Source: Sphingomonas sp. Ant H11 (GTDB lineage Bacteria; Pseudomonadota; Alphaproteobacteria; Sphingomonadales; Sphingomonadaceae). Taken from it: a stretch of 64,000 bases of DNA. Below, in pieces: positions 26,718 to 36,266 of this stretch. The stretch spans positions 1 through 64,000 of the forward strand of contig NZ_JSBN01000002.1 in the NCBI RefSeq assembly GCF_000797515.1. The letters run 5' to 3'. Both the position numbers and the translations under genes were made by a program. Below the pieces are notes generated by a model that was not told the origin of the DNA, did no database searches, and saw only the letters and a program-made list of their open reading frames with translations. The first letter of the stretch is position 1, and each line of letters opens with the position of its first letter.

Positions 26718-28837
26718 ACATGAACGCGAAGCCTCGGACCTATGATTTCGCATCCCTTGGTGCGCTTCTGGCGCCGCGTTCCGTTGCGATCATCGGCGCA
26801 TCCGCGGATCCTGCGCGTATCGGCGGACGCCCGATAGCCGCCATGCTGAGCGGCGGTTACAAGGGTCGAATCCTGCCGGTAAATCCCGGCCGTGACGAGG
26901 TGCAGGGGCTTGCCTGCTATGCTTCGGTCGCCGATCTGCCCGAGACGCCGGAGGCCGGCATCATCGCTGTCGCGGCGAAGCAGACGCCGGAGATCGTAAG
27001 GGCTCTTGGCGAAAAGGGATGCCGCTCGGTCACGCTGTTTTCCGCAGGATTTGCCGAAACGGGTGCGGCCGGAGAGAAAATCCAGGCCGAAGTGCTGGCC
27101 ATTGCACATGGTTACGGCATGCGCGTGCTCGGTCCCAACACGTTGGGGGTCTACAATGTTGCCGTGGGGTATTACGGCACCTTTTCCTCATCGTTGGAAA
27201 TGGCTTTCCCCTTGCCGGGCAATGTCGGCATCGCTAGCCAGTCAGGCGCTTACGGGGCTCATCTTTCGGCAGTGGCGCGCGTGCGCGGGCTTGGTGCGTC
27301 CGTTCTGGTCACCACCGGCAATGAAGCGGACGTGACGGTCGCTGACGCAATCGGCTGGATGGCCGGCAGTGACACGGTGGACGTGATCTGCGCCTATCAA
27401 GAAGGTTTTCGCGACGCGGACCGCATGATCGCCGCCCTCGATACGGCGCGAGCGGCCGGCAAACCGGTCTTTATGCTGAAATCCGGACGCAGCCCTCTCG
27501 GCGCTTCGGCGGCCGCCTCGCATACAGCCTCGCTAGCCGGGGACGATGCCGTGGCCGAGGCGGTTCTCGCCGAGCATGGCGTCATCCGGGTGCGTGATAC
27601 TGAGCAGATGCTTGATTTCGCCTACGCGGCGCGGCAGCGGATCTATCCTGCCCAGAATAGTCTTGGCGTGATCACCATCAGCGGCGGCGCGGGTATAGTC
27701 GCCAGCGATGAGGCGGAACTGGCAGGCTTGCCGATGCCGGCCATGCCGGCCGAGGCGCAGGCCCGGTTGAAACAGCTTCTGCCCTATGGCGCTCCGGCCA
27801 ATCCGCTCGACTGCACGGCCCAGGCGCTGAACGACATGTCATTGTTCGAGGAGTTCACCCGCGCGGCGCTCAGAGATGGCGGATACCGGTCGATCCTGTG
27901 TTTCATGACCTATGTGGCCGGAAGCGCGACGCTTGCGCCGAAACTGCGCGAAACCTTGCACAAGATCCGCACCGAGTTTCCCGACCGGCTGCTGGCGCTT
28001 TGCATCATCGCGGATGACACCGTCACCCGCGCCTACGAAGAGGCCGGTTTCCTCGTATTTTCCGATCCAAGCCGGGCCGTGCGGGCCATGGCGGCGATGG
28101 GACGGGTCGGCGAAATGATGGCGCGAAAGCCGAAGGTTCTGCCGGATCTGCCGAATGTCCACCTCCCGGCCGTCAGCCCCGACGAATTCGCGGCAAAGGC
28201 GCTTCTTGCGAAAGCCGGCATAGCGGCTGCGGCCGAGCGGATCGTGCACTCGGCGGAGGAGGCGGTAGCCGCCGCTGCCGAACTCGGATTCCCTGTCGTG
28301 ATGAAGATCGTTTCGCCCGACATCGTTCACAAGTCCGATATCGGCGGTGTCAGGCTGAACCTGGTCGATACCGATTGCGTCCGTGCGGCCTATCAAGAAA
28401 TTCTCGACACGGTCGGCAGGACGGCGCCCGCAGCGCGCATTGCCGGTATCCTGGTTGCCCGACAGCTTTCGGGGGGCGTCGAATGCCTGATAGGTATCAG
28501 CCGCGACCCTGTCTTTGGCCCCGTCGCCGTCTTCGGTCTTGGCGGGATCTTTGTCGAGATTCTCAAAGACGTGGCGATCCGTCCCTGCCCCTTCGACGAG
28601 GCGACGGCGCGGGAGATGATCCTGTCGATCAAGGCTGCGGCAATCCTGACCGGGGCACGCGGCCGCGCGCCCGCCGATCTTGATGCGCTTGCTTCCATGT
28701 TGTCACGGCTTTCCGCCTTTGCCGCCGCTGCGGGCCCGCGCCTGCGCGCGATCGATCTCAATCCGGTGCTCGCGCTGCCCGACGGGGCCTTCGCGCTCGA
28801 CGCAGTGATCGAGTGCGATGATGAGGTTTTGCCGTGA
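26714..28837 (+). CDS. NDP-forming acyl-CoA synthetase (acetate-CoA ligase family)
   Basis: 707-residue fused alpha-beta acyl-CoA synthetase. The N-terminal CoA-binding Rossmann part has PRSVAIIGASADPARIGG, the succinyl-CoA-synthetase-like flavodoxin part has VGIASQSGAYGAHL, and the C-terminal ATP-grasp has PVVMKIVSPDIVHKSDIGGV. It activates a carboxylic acid as its CoA ester using ATP, forming ADP. The GTG at 26714 overlaps the thiolase stop (GTGA) and has GGAGG seven bases upstream; the ATG at 26720 is the alternative. In this operon it would prime the substrate for the dehydrogenases downstream. Confidence 0.85.
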   Translation: MNMNAKPRTYDFASLGALLAPRSVAIIGASADPARIGGRPIAAMLSGGYKGRILPVNPGRDEVQGLACYASVADLPETPEAGIIAVAAKQTPEIVRALGEKGCRSVTLFSAGFAETGAAGEKIQAEVLAIAHGYGMRVLGPNTLGVYNVAVGYYGTFSSSLEMAFPLPGNVGIASQSGAYGAHLSAVARVRGLGASVLVTTGNEADVTVADAIGWMAGSDTVDVICAYQEGFRDADRMIAALDTARAAGKPVFMLKSGRSPLGASAAASHTASLAGDDAVAEAVLAEHGVIRVRDTEQMLDFAYAARQRIYPAQNSLGVITISGGAGIVASDEAELAGLPMPAMPAEAQARLKQLLPYGAPANPLDCTAQALNDMSLFEEFTRAALRDGGYRSILCFMTYVAGSATLAPKLRETLHKIRTEFPDRLLALCIIADDTVTRAYEEAGFLVFSDPSRAVRAMAAMGRVGEMMARKPKVLPDLPNVHLPAVSPDEFAAKALLAKAGIAAAAERIVHSAEEAVAAAAELGFPVVMKIVSPDIVHKSDIGGVRLNLVDTDCVRAAYQEILDTVGRTAPAARIAGILVARQLSGGVECLIGISRDPVFGPVAVFGLGGIFVEILKDVAIRPCPFDEATAREMILSIKAAAILTGARGRAPADLDALASMLSRLSAFAAAAGPRLRAIDLNPVLALPDGAFALDAVIECDDEVLP

Positions 28838-29679
28838 TCGACTACGAAAAGCTGATGGCCTACGACATTCCCGAGGTCCGTCAGAGCTATGGTCCGCGCG
28901 AGTGTGCCTTCTACGCCCTGTCCATCGGCGTCGGACAGGATCCGATGGACAGGGGTGATCTGCGGTTCGTCGGCGCAGGTCCGCTGACCCCCTTTCCGAC
29001 CATGCCCCTGGTGCTCGGGCATCCGGGGTTCTGGCTTGCCAACCCCGATACCGGGGTCGATGCGCTGCGCCTCGTCCATGGTGAGCAGGGCATTACGCTG
29101 TATGGCCCGTTGCCGCCGGAAGGCGTGGTGATCGGCAAGACCCGCGTGACGGGAATCATCGACAAGGGCGCCGGGCGCGGCGCGCTGCTTTATAGCGAAA
29201 AGGAACTGCGCGACGCGGAGGATGGCAGGCTCTACGCGACGACCCGTGCCACCACCTTCCTGCGCGGGGACGGAGGTTTCGGGGGGCCGGCCGGTCCGGT
29301 GAAGCAGACCCATGCGCTGCCTGAAACGGATCCTGCGTTTGTGCGCAAGACGCAAACGCGGCCCGAGCAGGCGCTCTGGTACCGTTGGAATGGCGACGGG
29401 AATCCCTTGCACATTGATCCTGATGTTGCCGCCAAGGCCGGATTCGAGCGACCCATCCTGCACGGATTGTGCAGCCTGGGCATCGTAGCGCATGCTCTGA
29501 TGAAGACGCTTTGCGCAGGCGATCCGACGCGACTGAAGGGGCTTGATGTTCGTTTCAGTGCGACGGTCCTGCCGGGGGAGACCCTGCTTACGGAAATCTG
29601 GCCGGACGGCTCGTTCCGCATTCGCGTGACGGAGCGCGACGTGGTGGTGCTCGCAAACGGTCTCGCCCAATTCGAATAA
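28834..29679 (+). CDS. (R)-specific enoyl-CoA hydratase (hydratase 2, MFE-2-like)
   Basis: 281-residue double hot-dog hydratase. The active site GNPLHIDPDVAAKAGFERP followed by ILHGLCSLG is the hydratase 2 motif with its Asp/His pair, as in the hydratase part of peroxisomal MFE-2. The GTG start overlaps the upstream stop (GTGA). It would hydrate the trans-enoyl-CoA made by the paired dehydrogenases to the (3R)-hydroxy form. Confidence 0.82.
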   Translation: MIDYEKLMAYDIPEVRQSYGPRECAFYALSIGVGQDPMDRGDLRFVGAGPLTPFPTMPLVLGHPGFWLANPDTGVDALRLVHGEQGITLYGPLPPEGVVIGKTRVTGIIDKGAGRGALLYSEKELRDAEDGRLYATTRATTFLRGDGGFGGPAGPVKQTHALPETDPAFVRKTQTRPEQALWYRWNGDGNPLHIDPDVAAKAGFERPILHGLCSLGIVAHALMKTLCAGDPTRLKGLDVRFSATVLPGETLLTEIWPDGSFRIRVTERDVVVLANGLAQFE

Positions 29680-29692
29680 GGAGGAAACGGCG

Positions 29693-30733
29693 ATGGCTGC
29701 AGCGCTCGCAACGGGCGAGGACAGGCTTGAGGGGGTGCGCCTGCTGGTCGAAAGCGCCGCAGGCATTGCCCCGCGCGATGGCGATCTCAAGGCGGTTCGA
29801 CATCTGCGCTTTGGCAGGCCGGGAATGGATCGAGGACGCTGGAGCGAGATTTCCGCCATGGGGTGGCTTGGAATTCGGCTGCCAGAAACGGCAGGCGGGG
29901 CAGGTCTCGGCATGGCGGAATATGCGGCACTCGCCGGTGAAGTCGGAGCGGCGTTGCTGCCCGAGCCGTTCATCGAGGCCCAGCTTGCTCTCGATCTCAT
30001 GGGCAAGGACGCACCCGCCGAAGCGTTGAGCGGTGACAAGCTTGTCTTGCCGGCCTGGCTCGATACCCCCGATGGCCTCACGCTCGCCGGAGGCATCACC
30101 GAGGCCGAGGGGCGGATATCGGGAAGACGGCGTTTCGTGCCAATGGCCGCCGCCGCCGATGTATTTCTGGTCGTTTCAACGGAAGCCTGCTGGTTGATCG
30201 ACGCGAAAGCCGCGGGCGTGTCGCTTGAAATCGAAAGCACCCTCGACGGCGGTCACACGGCGACCTTGATCCTCGATGGGGTCGAGGCGAAACGGTTATC
30301 GGCGCCCGATGCGAAGGCGCTCGAAGCCGCGGCCCTGGCCACGGCGTCGGCATTGCTCGGACTCATGGAGCGCGCCTTTGCCATCACGCTTGACTACCTC
30401 AAGACTCGCGTCCAGTTCGGCCAACCAATCGGCTACTTCCAGGCGTTGCAGCACAAGGCTGTGGATATGGAAATCGAGATTGGCTTGACGCGGGCGGTGC
30501 TGCGCGATGCCGTCGAAACCTTCGATACGGGCGACGACTGCCGTCGTATCACCTCCAGGGCGAAGGCGCGGGCGGCCGATGCCGCCATGCTGGTCACGCG
30601 ACAGGCGGTGCAGTTTCACGGTGCCATCGGTTACACCGACGAGGCCGATATCGGCTTGTTCCTGCGCCGCGCATGGTGCTGGCGCCGCGCTACGGCAGTG
30701 CCGGCTTTCATCGCCAACGTTACGGCGGCCTGA
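29693..30733 (+). CDS. Acyl-CoA dehydrogenase family protein, short subunit
   Basis: 346 residues, shorter than standard enzymes, with a divergent N-terminal half. It retains FGQPIGYFQALQHKAVDMEI and QFHGAIGYTDEADIGLFLRR but lacks the YEGT-type Glu. Directly followed by a second acyl-CoA dehydrogenase gene, it resembles one subunit of the alpha2beta2 FadE pairs known from steroid side-chain and ring degradation (ChsE1-ChsE2 type). AAGGAGG precedes the ATG. Confidence 0.78.
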   Translation: MAAALATGEDRLEGVRLLVESAAGIAPRDGDLKAVRHLRFGRPGMDRGRWSEISAMGWLGIRLPETAGGAGLGMAEYAALAGEVGAALLPEPFIEAQLALDLMGKDAPAEALSGDKLVLPAWLDTPDGLTLAGGITEAEGRISGRRRFVPMAAAADVFLVVSTEACWLIDAKAAGVSLEIESTLDGGHTATLILDGVEAKRLSAPDAKALEAAALATASALLGLMERAFAITLDYLKTRVQFGQPIGYFQALQHKAVDMEIEIGLTRAVLRDAVETFDTGDDCRRITSRAKARAADAAMLVTRQAVQFHGAIGYTDEADIGLFLRRAWCWRRATAVPAFIANVTAA

Positions 30734-30746
30734 GGGAGGGACGGCC

Positions 30747-32004
30747 ATGAGCGGGATCATGGCGACTGTTGAGGAAGGGCGCGCAGCCTTTTTCGGGAAA
30801 CCCGCACCCATATCCGGGGAGAGCGACATGACAGCCATCACTAGCCCGACCGCGCCACAGCCGCATGCGGACCTGGACCCGCTCACAGACGCCGACTTCC
30901 GCGCGGCGGTCCGGAACTGGATCGCCGCCAGCTATCCGCAGAACCTGCGTAGTCCCCCCAAACGGTTGCACGCTGCAGAAGCCATGCCCTGGTACAGAAT
31001 CCTGTCGCAGCAGGGCTGGCTGGCGCCTGGCTGGCCGCGCGAATATGGGGGGGATGGGACTGTCGCCCTCGAAGCTGCTGATCATGATCGAGGAAATGGA
31101 ACGCTATGGTTGCGCCCGACTGCCTGATACCGGACTGACCATGGTAGGTCCTCTCCTGATCGCCCATGGAACCGATGCTCAACGCGCCTACCATCTGCCG
31201 AAGATCCTCTCGGGCGAAATCATCTGGTGTCAAGGCTATAGCGAACCCGATGCCGGCTCCGACCTGGCGGCGCTCCGTACCTCCGCTGTGCGCGAAGCCG
31301 ATCAGTGGGTAATCAACGGCCAGAAGGTCTGGACGACGCTGGGCATGGACGCGCAATGGATTTTCGTGCTTGCCCGCACGGATCCTCAGGCCGCCAAGCA
31401 AAAGGGCATAAGCTTCTTTCTTATGCCGATGGATATGCCCGGCGTAAAGGTGCGTTCGATCGTCAACATCGACCTGCACGCCGAATTTGCAGAGGTCTTC
31501 TTCGACGATGTCCGCATTCCCGCTGACGCGATTGTCGGCGAGGTGAACGAGGGTTGGACCATCGCCAAGAACCTCCTTGGCTTCGAACGCCTGTTCCTGG
31601 GCTCGCCAAAGCAATCAGAAGGCGCGCTCGGCCATCTCGAGCGGCTTTGCGACCATCTGGGGAAGAGCGGCGACCATGCATCGCTCCTCAACGGATTGCG
31701 CATGGAACTCGAGGACCACAAGTCCTTCTACACGAGCTTCGCAGACAAGGTGCGACGCGGCGAAAGGCTCGGTCCCGACGTTTCCATGCTCAAGATCAAC
31801 CAATCCGCGCTCTACCAGAAGATCACAGACCGCATCATGGACGTTGCCGGGGAACTGGGAACACTTGCCGGACAGTTGCCGGACACGCCGACGCTCTATC
31901 CTGGCAGCGTCTTCCTTCAGGCACGCCCGACGTCGATTTATGGCGGGTCATCCGAAATTCAGCGCAACATTGTTGCCAAGCAAGTGCTCGGTCTCGGCCG
32001 ATAA
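30747..32004 (+). CDS. Acyl-CoA dehydrogenase, partner subunit (frameshifted)
   Basis: Second subunit of the probable heteromeric dehydrogenase. YSEPDAGSDLAALRTSAV binds FAD, and YGGSSEIQRNIVAKQVLG ends the protein. The catalytic base is probably the Glu in LLGFERLFLG (isovaleryl-type position), since the YEGT position is Gly. The frame breaks near 31047 at a run of seven G; six G give EYGGMGLSPSKLL. Two starts are possible: ATG 30747, behind GGAGGG, and ATG 30828, which gives a more typical N-terminus. Confidence 0.78.
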
Positions 32005-32032
32005 GGCAGCCTGTTCAAGGAGGAAGTACGAA

Positions 32033-32956
32033 ATGACAGTGGGTTTGGGACTTGAGGGCAAGGTTGCGGTCATCACGGGAGCGGGCGGCGGGATCGGTCG
32101 CGGCATCGCGCTGGAATTCGCCAAGGCGGGCACTCGCGTGGTGATCAACGATATCGGCGTATCACTGGGAGGAAGCGGCGAGCGCTCCAGCGCACCCGCG
32201 GAGGAAACCCGGGCGATGATCGAAGAGATCGGCGGGCAGGCGATCATCTCGGGCGAAAGCGTGTCCGAATGGAATGCCGCGCGCCGCACCATCGAGATGG
32301 CGATGGACAGCTTTGGCCAGGTCGATGTGGTGGTCAACAATGCCGGGATACTTCGGGATGTCATCTTCCACAAGATGGATCCGTCCGATTGGGAAGCGGT
32401 GATCAACGTCCACCTGAACGGCAGCTTCTACATGAGCCGTGCGGCGGCCGAGCCGTTTCGGGCCCAGGGCAGCGGCGCTTTCGTGCATATGACCAGCACC
32501 TCGGGGCTGATCGGAAATTTCGGTCAGGCGAATTATTCCGCGGCCAAGCTCGGTATCGTCGGCCTTTCGAAATCAATCGCTCTGGACATGAGCCGGTTCG
32601 GCGTGCGCTCGAACTGCGTCGCGCCCTTCGCCTGGAGCCGGATGACAAGTTCCATTCCTGCAACGACACCGGAGGAACAGGCGCGTGTCGAACGCATGAA
32701 GCGCATGACACCGGAAACCAACGCGCCGCTCGTCGTCTTCCTGGCCTCGGCGGCGGCAGAGGGTGTTACCGGGCAGGTCTTCGCAGCGCGTCTCAACGAG
32801 CTGTTCCTGTTCAACGCCATGCGACCGATCCGCAGCGTCCAATCGGGAGGTGGCTGGACGCCGGCCCTGATTGCAGAACGCGCCCTGCCTGCCTTCCGCG
32901 CGGCTTTCACCCCGCCGGAGCGTTCGGGTGACGTCTTCTCTTGGGATCCGATCTGA
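32033..32956 (+). CDS. SDR, (3R)-hydroxyacyl-CoA dehydrogenase (MFE-2/17beta-HSD4-like)
   Basis: 307 residues. GKVAVITGAGGGIGRGIALE is the cofactor site, and VVINDIGVSLGGSG is the insertion typical of the dehydrogenase part of MFE-2. NNAG and YSAAK are catalytic. AAGGAGG precedes the ATG at 32033. It follows the hydratase 2 and dehydrogenase pair, so it should oxidise the (3R)-hydroxyacyl-CoA to the 3-keto form before cleavage by the thiolase-like/DUF35 pair. It is the last gene of the operon. Confidence 0.82.
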   Translation: MTVGLGLEGKVAVITGAGGGIGRGIALEFAKAGTRVVINDIGVSLGGSGERSSAPAEETRAMIEEIGGQAIISGESVSEWNAARRTIEMAMDSFGQVDVVVNNAGILRDVIFHKMDPSDWEAVINVHLNGSFYMSRAAAEPFRAQGSGAFVHMTSTSGLIGNFGQANYSAAKLGIVGLSKSIALDMSRFGVRSNCVAPFAWSRMTSSIPATTPEEQARVERMKRMTPETNAPLVVFLASAAAEGVTGQVFAARLNELFLFNAMRPIRSVQSGGGWTPALIAERALPAFRAAFTPPERSGDVFSWDPI

Positions 32957-33221
32957 GGCACCGGGGCAGAAGACAACCGACGGGGCTTCCCCGGGCTTGT
33001 CGAAGGGACGGTCCCGACGGCAGGAAACACTGGAGCTTATCAAGCAGAACATCGTCATCGTCGCCGGCAAAATCGGTCAGGCTTGCGGATCGATGTCGTT
33101 GAGCTTTGCCGTGGCAATGAGGCTCATCATGACGGCGGTGCGCTGACCGCCGCGGTCTGAACCGGTGAAGAGCCAGGATTTTCAGCGCAGGGCAAAGGCT
33201 GATTCGTTGTGCACCCCCTTT
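32957..33221. other. Gene-free stretch
   Basis: About 265 bases after the SDR stop, with no gene I can support. It forms part of the right boundary of the catabolic island next to a recombinase remnant. Confidence 0.35.
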
Positions 33222-33501
33222 TCAAATGTCGGAAAATAGCGATTCCTGGTTGTCGTCTTGGGCGCGACACGGGATTGGGCGCGCCAGTTTGGCCTTGATC
33301 CACTCGTCTTCGAGGTCGCTGGAGCGGATTTGATAGGCGCGTAGCGCATGACCTACTCGGCGGCGATATGCCATTCCTGATGAAGCGTTGGATCTTGACG
33401 TGCGGGACTCCGAGTTTGGCGGCCGCGTCCCACATCGTGAGCCATTCGCCGTTCTTGTCAGAAGACCGGTAACCCCTGATCTTGCGCACCGCATGGCTCA
33501 T
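33222..33501 (-). pseudogene. Serine recombinase remnant (C-terminal domain)
   Basis: MSHAVRKIRGYRSSDKNGEW, then LTMWDAAAKLGVPHVKIQRF, and in another frame GHALRAYQIRSSDLEDEWIK and DDNQESLFSDI. This looks like the DNA-binding tail of a large serine recombinase (resolvase/invertase family with a helix-turn-helix end). The catalytic N-terminus is missing and the frame breaks near 33370. It probably belonged to the element that delivered or rearranged the island. Confidence 0.5.
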
Positions 33502-33585
33502 TGGCGTGTTCAGCCTGCCCAATTTAATTGTTAAGGCAATGATTGTATATTGAACGTAATCGGATGATGGACTAGGTAGCCGCGC

Positions 33586-34068
33586 ATGCCCTGCGACCGA
33601 TCCAGAACCAGCCCCGTCGCGCTTTTTGAACTCACGAACGCTTTGCAGCCGATCCGGCGTGTCTGGGTTCAGGCAGTCAGTCTCGCACTCGCCGACTTCG
33701 GACTTCCCGCATCGCTCATTTCGGCGCTCATTCTGGCGTCCCGTCATGGAGACAAGGGTGTCAGGCAGAACGCGCTGGCCGAGGAAGTCGGGGTCAATCC
33801 GGGCGGCATGGTGCGCATTCTCGACCAGGCCGAAGCCGCCAACCTGCTCGAGCGGCGCGATTCTCCCGACGACCGGCGCATCAAGACGATCCATGTCATG
33901 CCGAAAGGTCGTGACCTTGCAAGGAAGATGGAAAAGGCGGTCATGCGGCTCCGCGACGATCTCCTTGGTGATCTTCCTTCGCAGGACATCGAAACGACGA
34001 CGCGCACGCTGCGTTTGTTCGAGGAACGGATCGGTCAGTTCCTGCAGCAGACGCGGACGGGCCGATGA
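33586..34068 (+). CDS. MarR family transcriptional regulator
   Basis: 160 residues with a MarR winged helix: NALAEEVGVNPGGMVRILDQ and the wing DSPDDRRIKTIHVMPKG. Its stop overlaps the start of the FUSC exporter (ATGA), so it heads the efflux operon and probably represses it until a phenolic ligand binds. Upstream, CAAT and ATTG lie eight bases apart around 33537-33552, next to a TATATT -10-like sequence, and are a possible operator. Confidence 0.85.
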   Translation: MPCDRSRTSPVALFELTNALQPIRRVWVQAVSLALADFGLPASLISALILASRHGDKGVRQNALAEEVGVNPGGMVRILDQAEAANLLERRDSPDDRRIKTIHVMPKGRDLARKMEKAVMRLRDDLLGDLPSQDIETTTRTLRLFEERIGQFLQQTRTGR

Positions 34069-36047
34069 AGGTCAGCGCCGATCAGCTGATCTTCTCTGTT
34101 AAGCTGTTCGTCGCGGGCATGATCGCATTCGCGATAGCGGTGCGGATCGGCCTGCCCAATCCTTACTGGGCACTTGTCACCTGCTGCGTCTGCATGAACC
34201 CCATGAGCGGGGCGATCCGGTCGAAGGCCGTCTATCGGTTCACCGGAACTTCCTGCGCCGGCTTCGTCACGCTTGCCATGGTCGCGCTATTTGCGAGCGC
34301 GCCGCTGCTGCTGATCGCGGCGTCGGGAATCGTGGCAACCCTGGCGTTCGGTATTTCTTTCCTCGACCGCACGCCGCGCAGCTACGGCTTCCAGCTTTTC
34401 GCGATCACGCTCATGCTGGTGGCGGTCGCCGGCGTGGATCATCCGGAGATCATGTTCGATACCGTTGTGGCGCGGGTCAGCGAAATCACCCTCGGCATCC
34501 TCGCGACGACCCTCGTTGACGGCGTGATCGCTCCGCGTTCTCTTGAAGGTGCGCTACGCGCGCGCCTGCATCGCTGGCTGCCCAGCATCGAGACCTGGGC
34601 GAAGGATGTCCTTGATGGCCATGAGGCGGACGCCCAAGGAGAGCATGACCGGCTAAAGACGCTGGCCGACATCACATCCCTGTCACAGCTGACCGGTGCG
34701 CTGCGCTACGATCCGACGATCCATCGCGATGACCTGCGGCACGCGCTCGCGATCCAGCAACGCCTGCTGCGCATAGTCCCGCTCCTTTCCGCGATCGGCA
34801 GCCGCATCGCGGGCCTTGGCGAAGCGGAGCGCTTGGCCCTCCGACCCTCTCTCGCCACGGCCAGGGCCCATCTCGATGCCGGTACGGAACCGCCACCCGA
34901 TCTGGCCGATGCCGTGCGCTCGCTTCCGCTCGATGCCAGTCGCGCGCGCGCGTGGCAGCAACTCGTTCATGATGCGCTGGCCGACATGCTGACGGAAATG
35001 CTGACGCTCTGGAGCGAGGTTTCGCGGATCGAGGCGGCGTTGAGCGGAAAGGCGAAGCTTGCGCCCGCGCTCGCGCGAACAGTCAGCGAGACGCAGGCGT
35101 TTCCGCTCAACCCCGACATTGATCACGCTGCCCGGATCGCGGCGGGAATCCTCGTAACCTACGCCCTCCTCTGCGGGCTCTGGTATGCGACGGGCTGGCA
35201 TCAGGGCGCGAACGCCGTCCTGTTCAGCACGATAGCGCTGGCCTTCTTCGGCGGCGGCGACGAGCCTGGCAGAGCGATCGGAATGTTCGCGCGTTTCGCC
35301 CTGCTCGCGACCCTGCTGGCGGGGATCCTGTGCTACGGCCTGCTCCCGCTCGCTGCCGATTTCGCGACCTTTGCGATGATGATGGGCCTGTTCATGCTGC
35401 CGCTGGGCGTCTGGGCGGCCGTCAGTCCGATGGCGACGCTGATCCTCGCCTTCGGGCTCAGCAACATCAATCTACAGGGCCATTATTCGCCGCCCGATTT
35501 CGGAACCTTCGTCGAGGCGAGCGTCGCCAGCATGCTGGGCATATTCACCGCCATTCTCGGCGCCGGCCTGTTCCGTACCTGGGGCGTGCAGCATCAGCTT
35601 CAGCGCGTCCTCCGCATCGAAGCGCGCGAGATCGCGCGGCTGAGCCGGTCGCCCAGCCGACGGTTGCGGGACAGCTATGTCCAGCGGGCGCTCGACCGCA
35701 TTTCGGTGGTGACGGCGCGCCTTGCCGCAGCCGGGCAGGTCGAGCGGAGCGCCGGCCTGCTCATCCGGCTGCGGGTCGGCGCGAACGTCGCCGACCTGCG
35801 CTCGATGGGCAACGCGCTTCCCGCCGATGGGCGGCAGGCGACGGATCGGGTTCTCGATCAACTCCGCAGCGAGTTCGACAAGCCGCAGCCGTCGTCCCGT
35901 CTGCTCGCGCTCATCGACGAAGCACTTGATGCGCTCTGGCCGGGAGATGGTTCGCCCGGCGCTCGCCCCGACCGCGCCATTCATGCCTTAGCGGGTCTGC
36001 GCATCGCCCTGTTCGAGCGCGCGCCGGCCTGGGTACCGGCGACATGA
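34065..36047 (+). CDS. FUSC family exporter (AaeB/YccS-like)
   Basis: 660-residue inner-membrane protein with two blocks of membrane helices (about residues 5-150 and 350-510) separated by a soluble domain, the FUSC layout. AaeB exports aromatic carboxylic acids, and the next genes (DUF1656, HlyD) match the aaeX and aaeA partners. The stop overlaps the DUF1656 start (ATGA). In this genome it may expel acids made by the neighbouring catabolic genes or plant phenolics. Confidence 0.85.
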   Translation: MKVSADQLIFSVKLFVAGMIAFAIAVRIGLPNPYWALVTCCVCMNPMSGAIRSKAVYRFTGTSCAGFVTLAMVALFASAPLLLIAASGIVATLAFGISFLDRTPRSYGFQLFAITLMLVAVAGVDHPEIMFDTVVARVSEITLGILATTLVDGVIAPRSLEGALRARLHRWLPSIETWAKDVLDGHEADAQGEHDRLKTLADITSLSQLTGALRYDPTIHRDDLRHALAIQQRLLRIVPLLSAIGSRIAGLGEAERLALRPSLATARAHLDAGTEPPPDLADAVRSLPLDASRARAWQQLVHDALADMLTEMLTLWSEVSRIEAALSGKAKLAPALARTVSETQAFPLNPDIDHAARIAAGILVTYALLCGLWYATGWHQGANAVLFSTIALAFFGGGDEPGRAIGMFARFALLATLLAGILCYGLLPLAADFATFAMMMGLFMLPLGVWAAVSPMATLILAFGLSNINLQGHYSPPDFGTFVEASVASMLGIFTAILGAGLFRTWGVQHQLQRVLRIEAREIARLSRSPSRRLRDSYVQRALDRISVVTARLAAAGQVERSAGLLIRLRVGANVADLRSMGNALPADGRQATDRVLDQLRSEFDKPQPSSRLLALIDEALDALWPGDGSPGARPDRAIHALAGLRIALFERAPAWVPAT

Positions 36048-36256
36048 TCGGCGAAATCGACATCGCGGGCGTGTTCGTTTCGCCGCTGCTCCTCTGCGCG
36101 ATCCTCGGCTTCGCGATGCGCCTGCTGCTGTCGCGGGTGCTCGAGTCCATCAGCTTCTACCGCCTCGTCTGGCAGCGCCCGCTGTTCGACACCGCCCTGT
36201 TCCTCATCCTGACCGGCACCGCCTTTCTGGCTCTACGCCTTGTCACCGCATCCTGA
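36044..36256 (+). CDS. DUF1656 membrane protein (AaeX-like)
   Basis: 70-residue protein with two predicted membrane helices (about 8-26 and 45-66). The start MIGEIDIAGVFVSPLLL is characteristic of DUF1656. It is always found with FUSC and HlyD proteins; its role in the pump is not established. It overlaps the FUSC gene by four bases. Confidence 0.85.
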   Translation: MIGEIDIAGVFVSPLLLCAILGFAMRLLLSRVLESISFYRLVWQRPLFDTALFLILTGTAFLALRLVTAS

Positions 36257-36266
36257 AGTGCCCGCC

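Noticed and set aside
28393-30240. 615-codon minus-strand frame across the synthetase, hydratase and dehydrogenase genes
   Set aside because: Spans three well-supported genes on the other strand and has low-complexity Ser/Arg/Ala composition.
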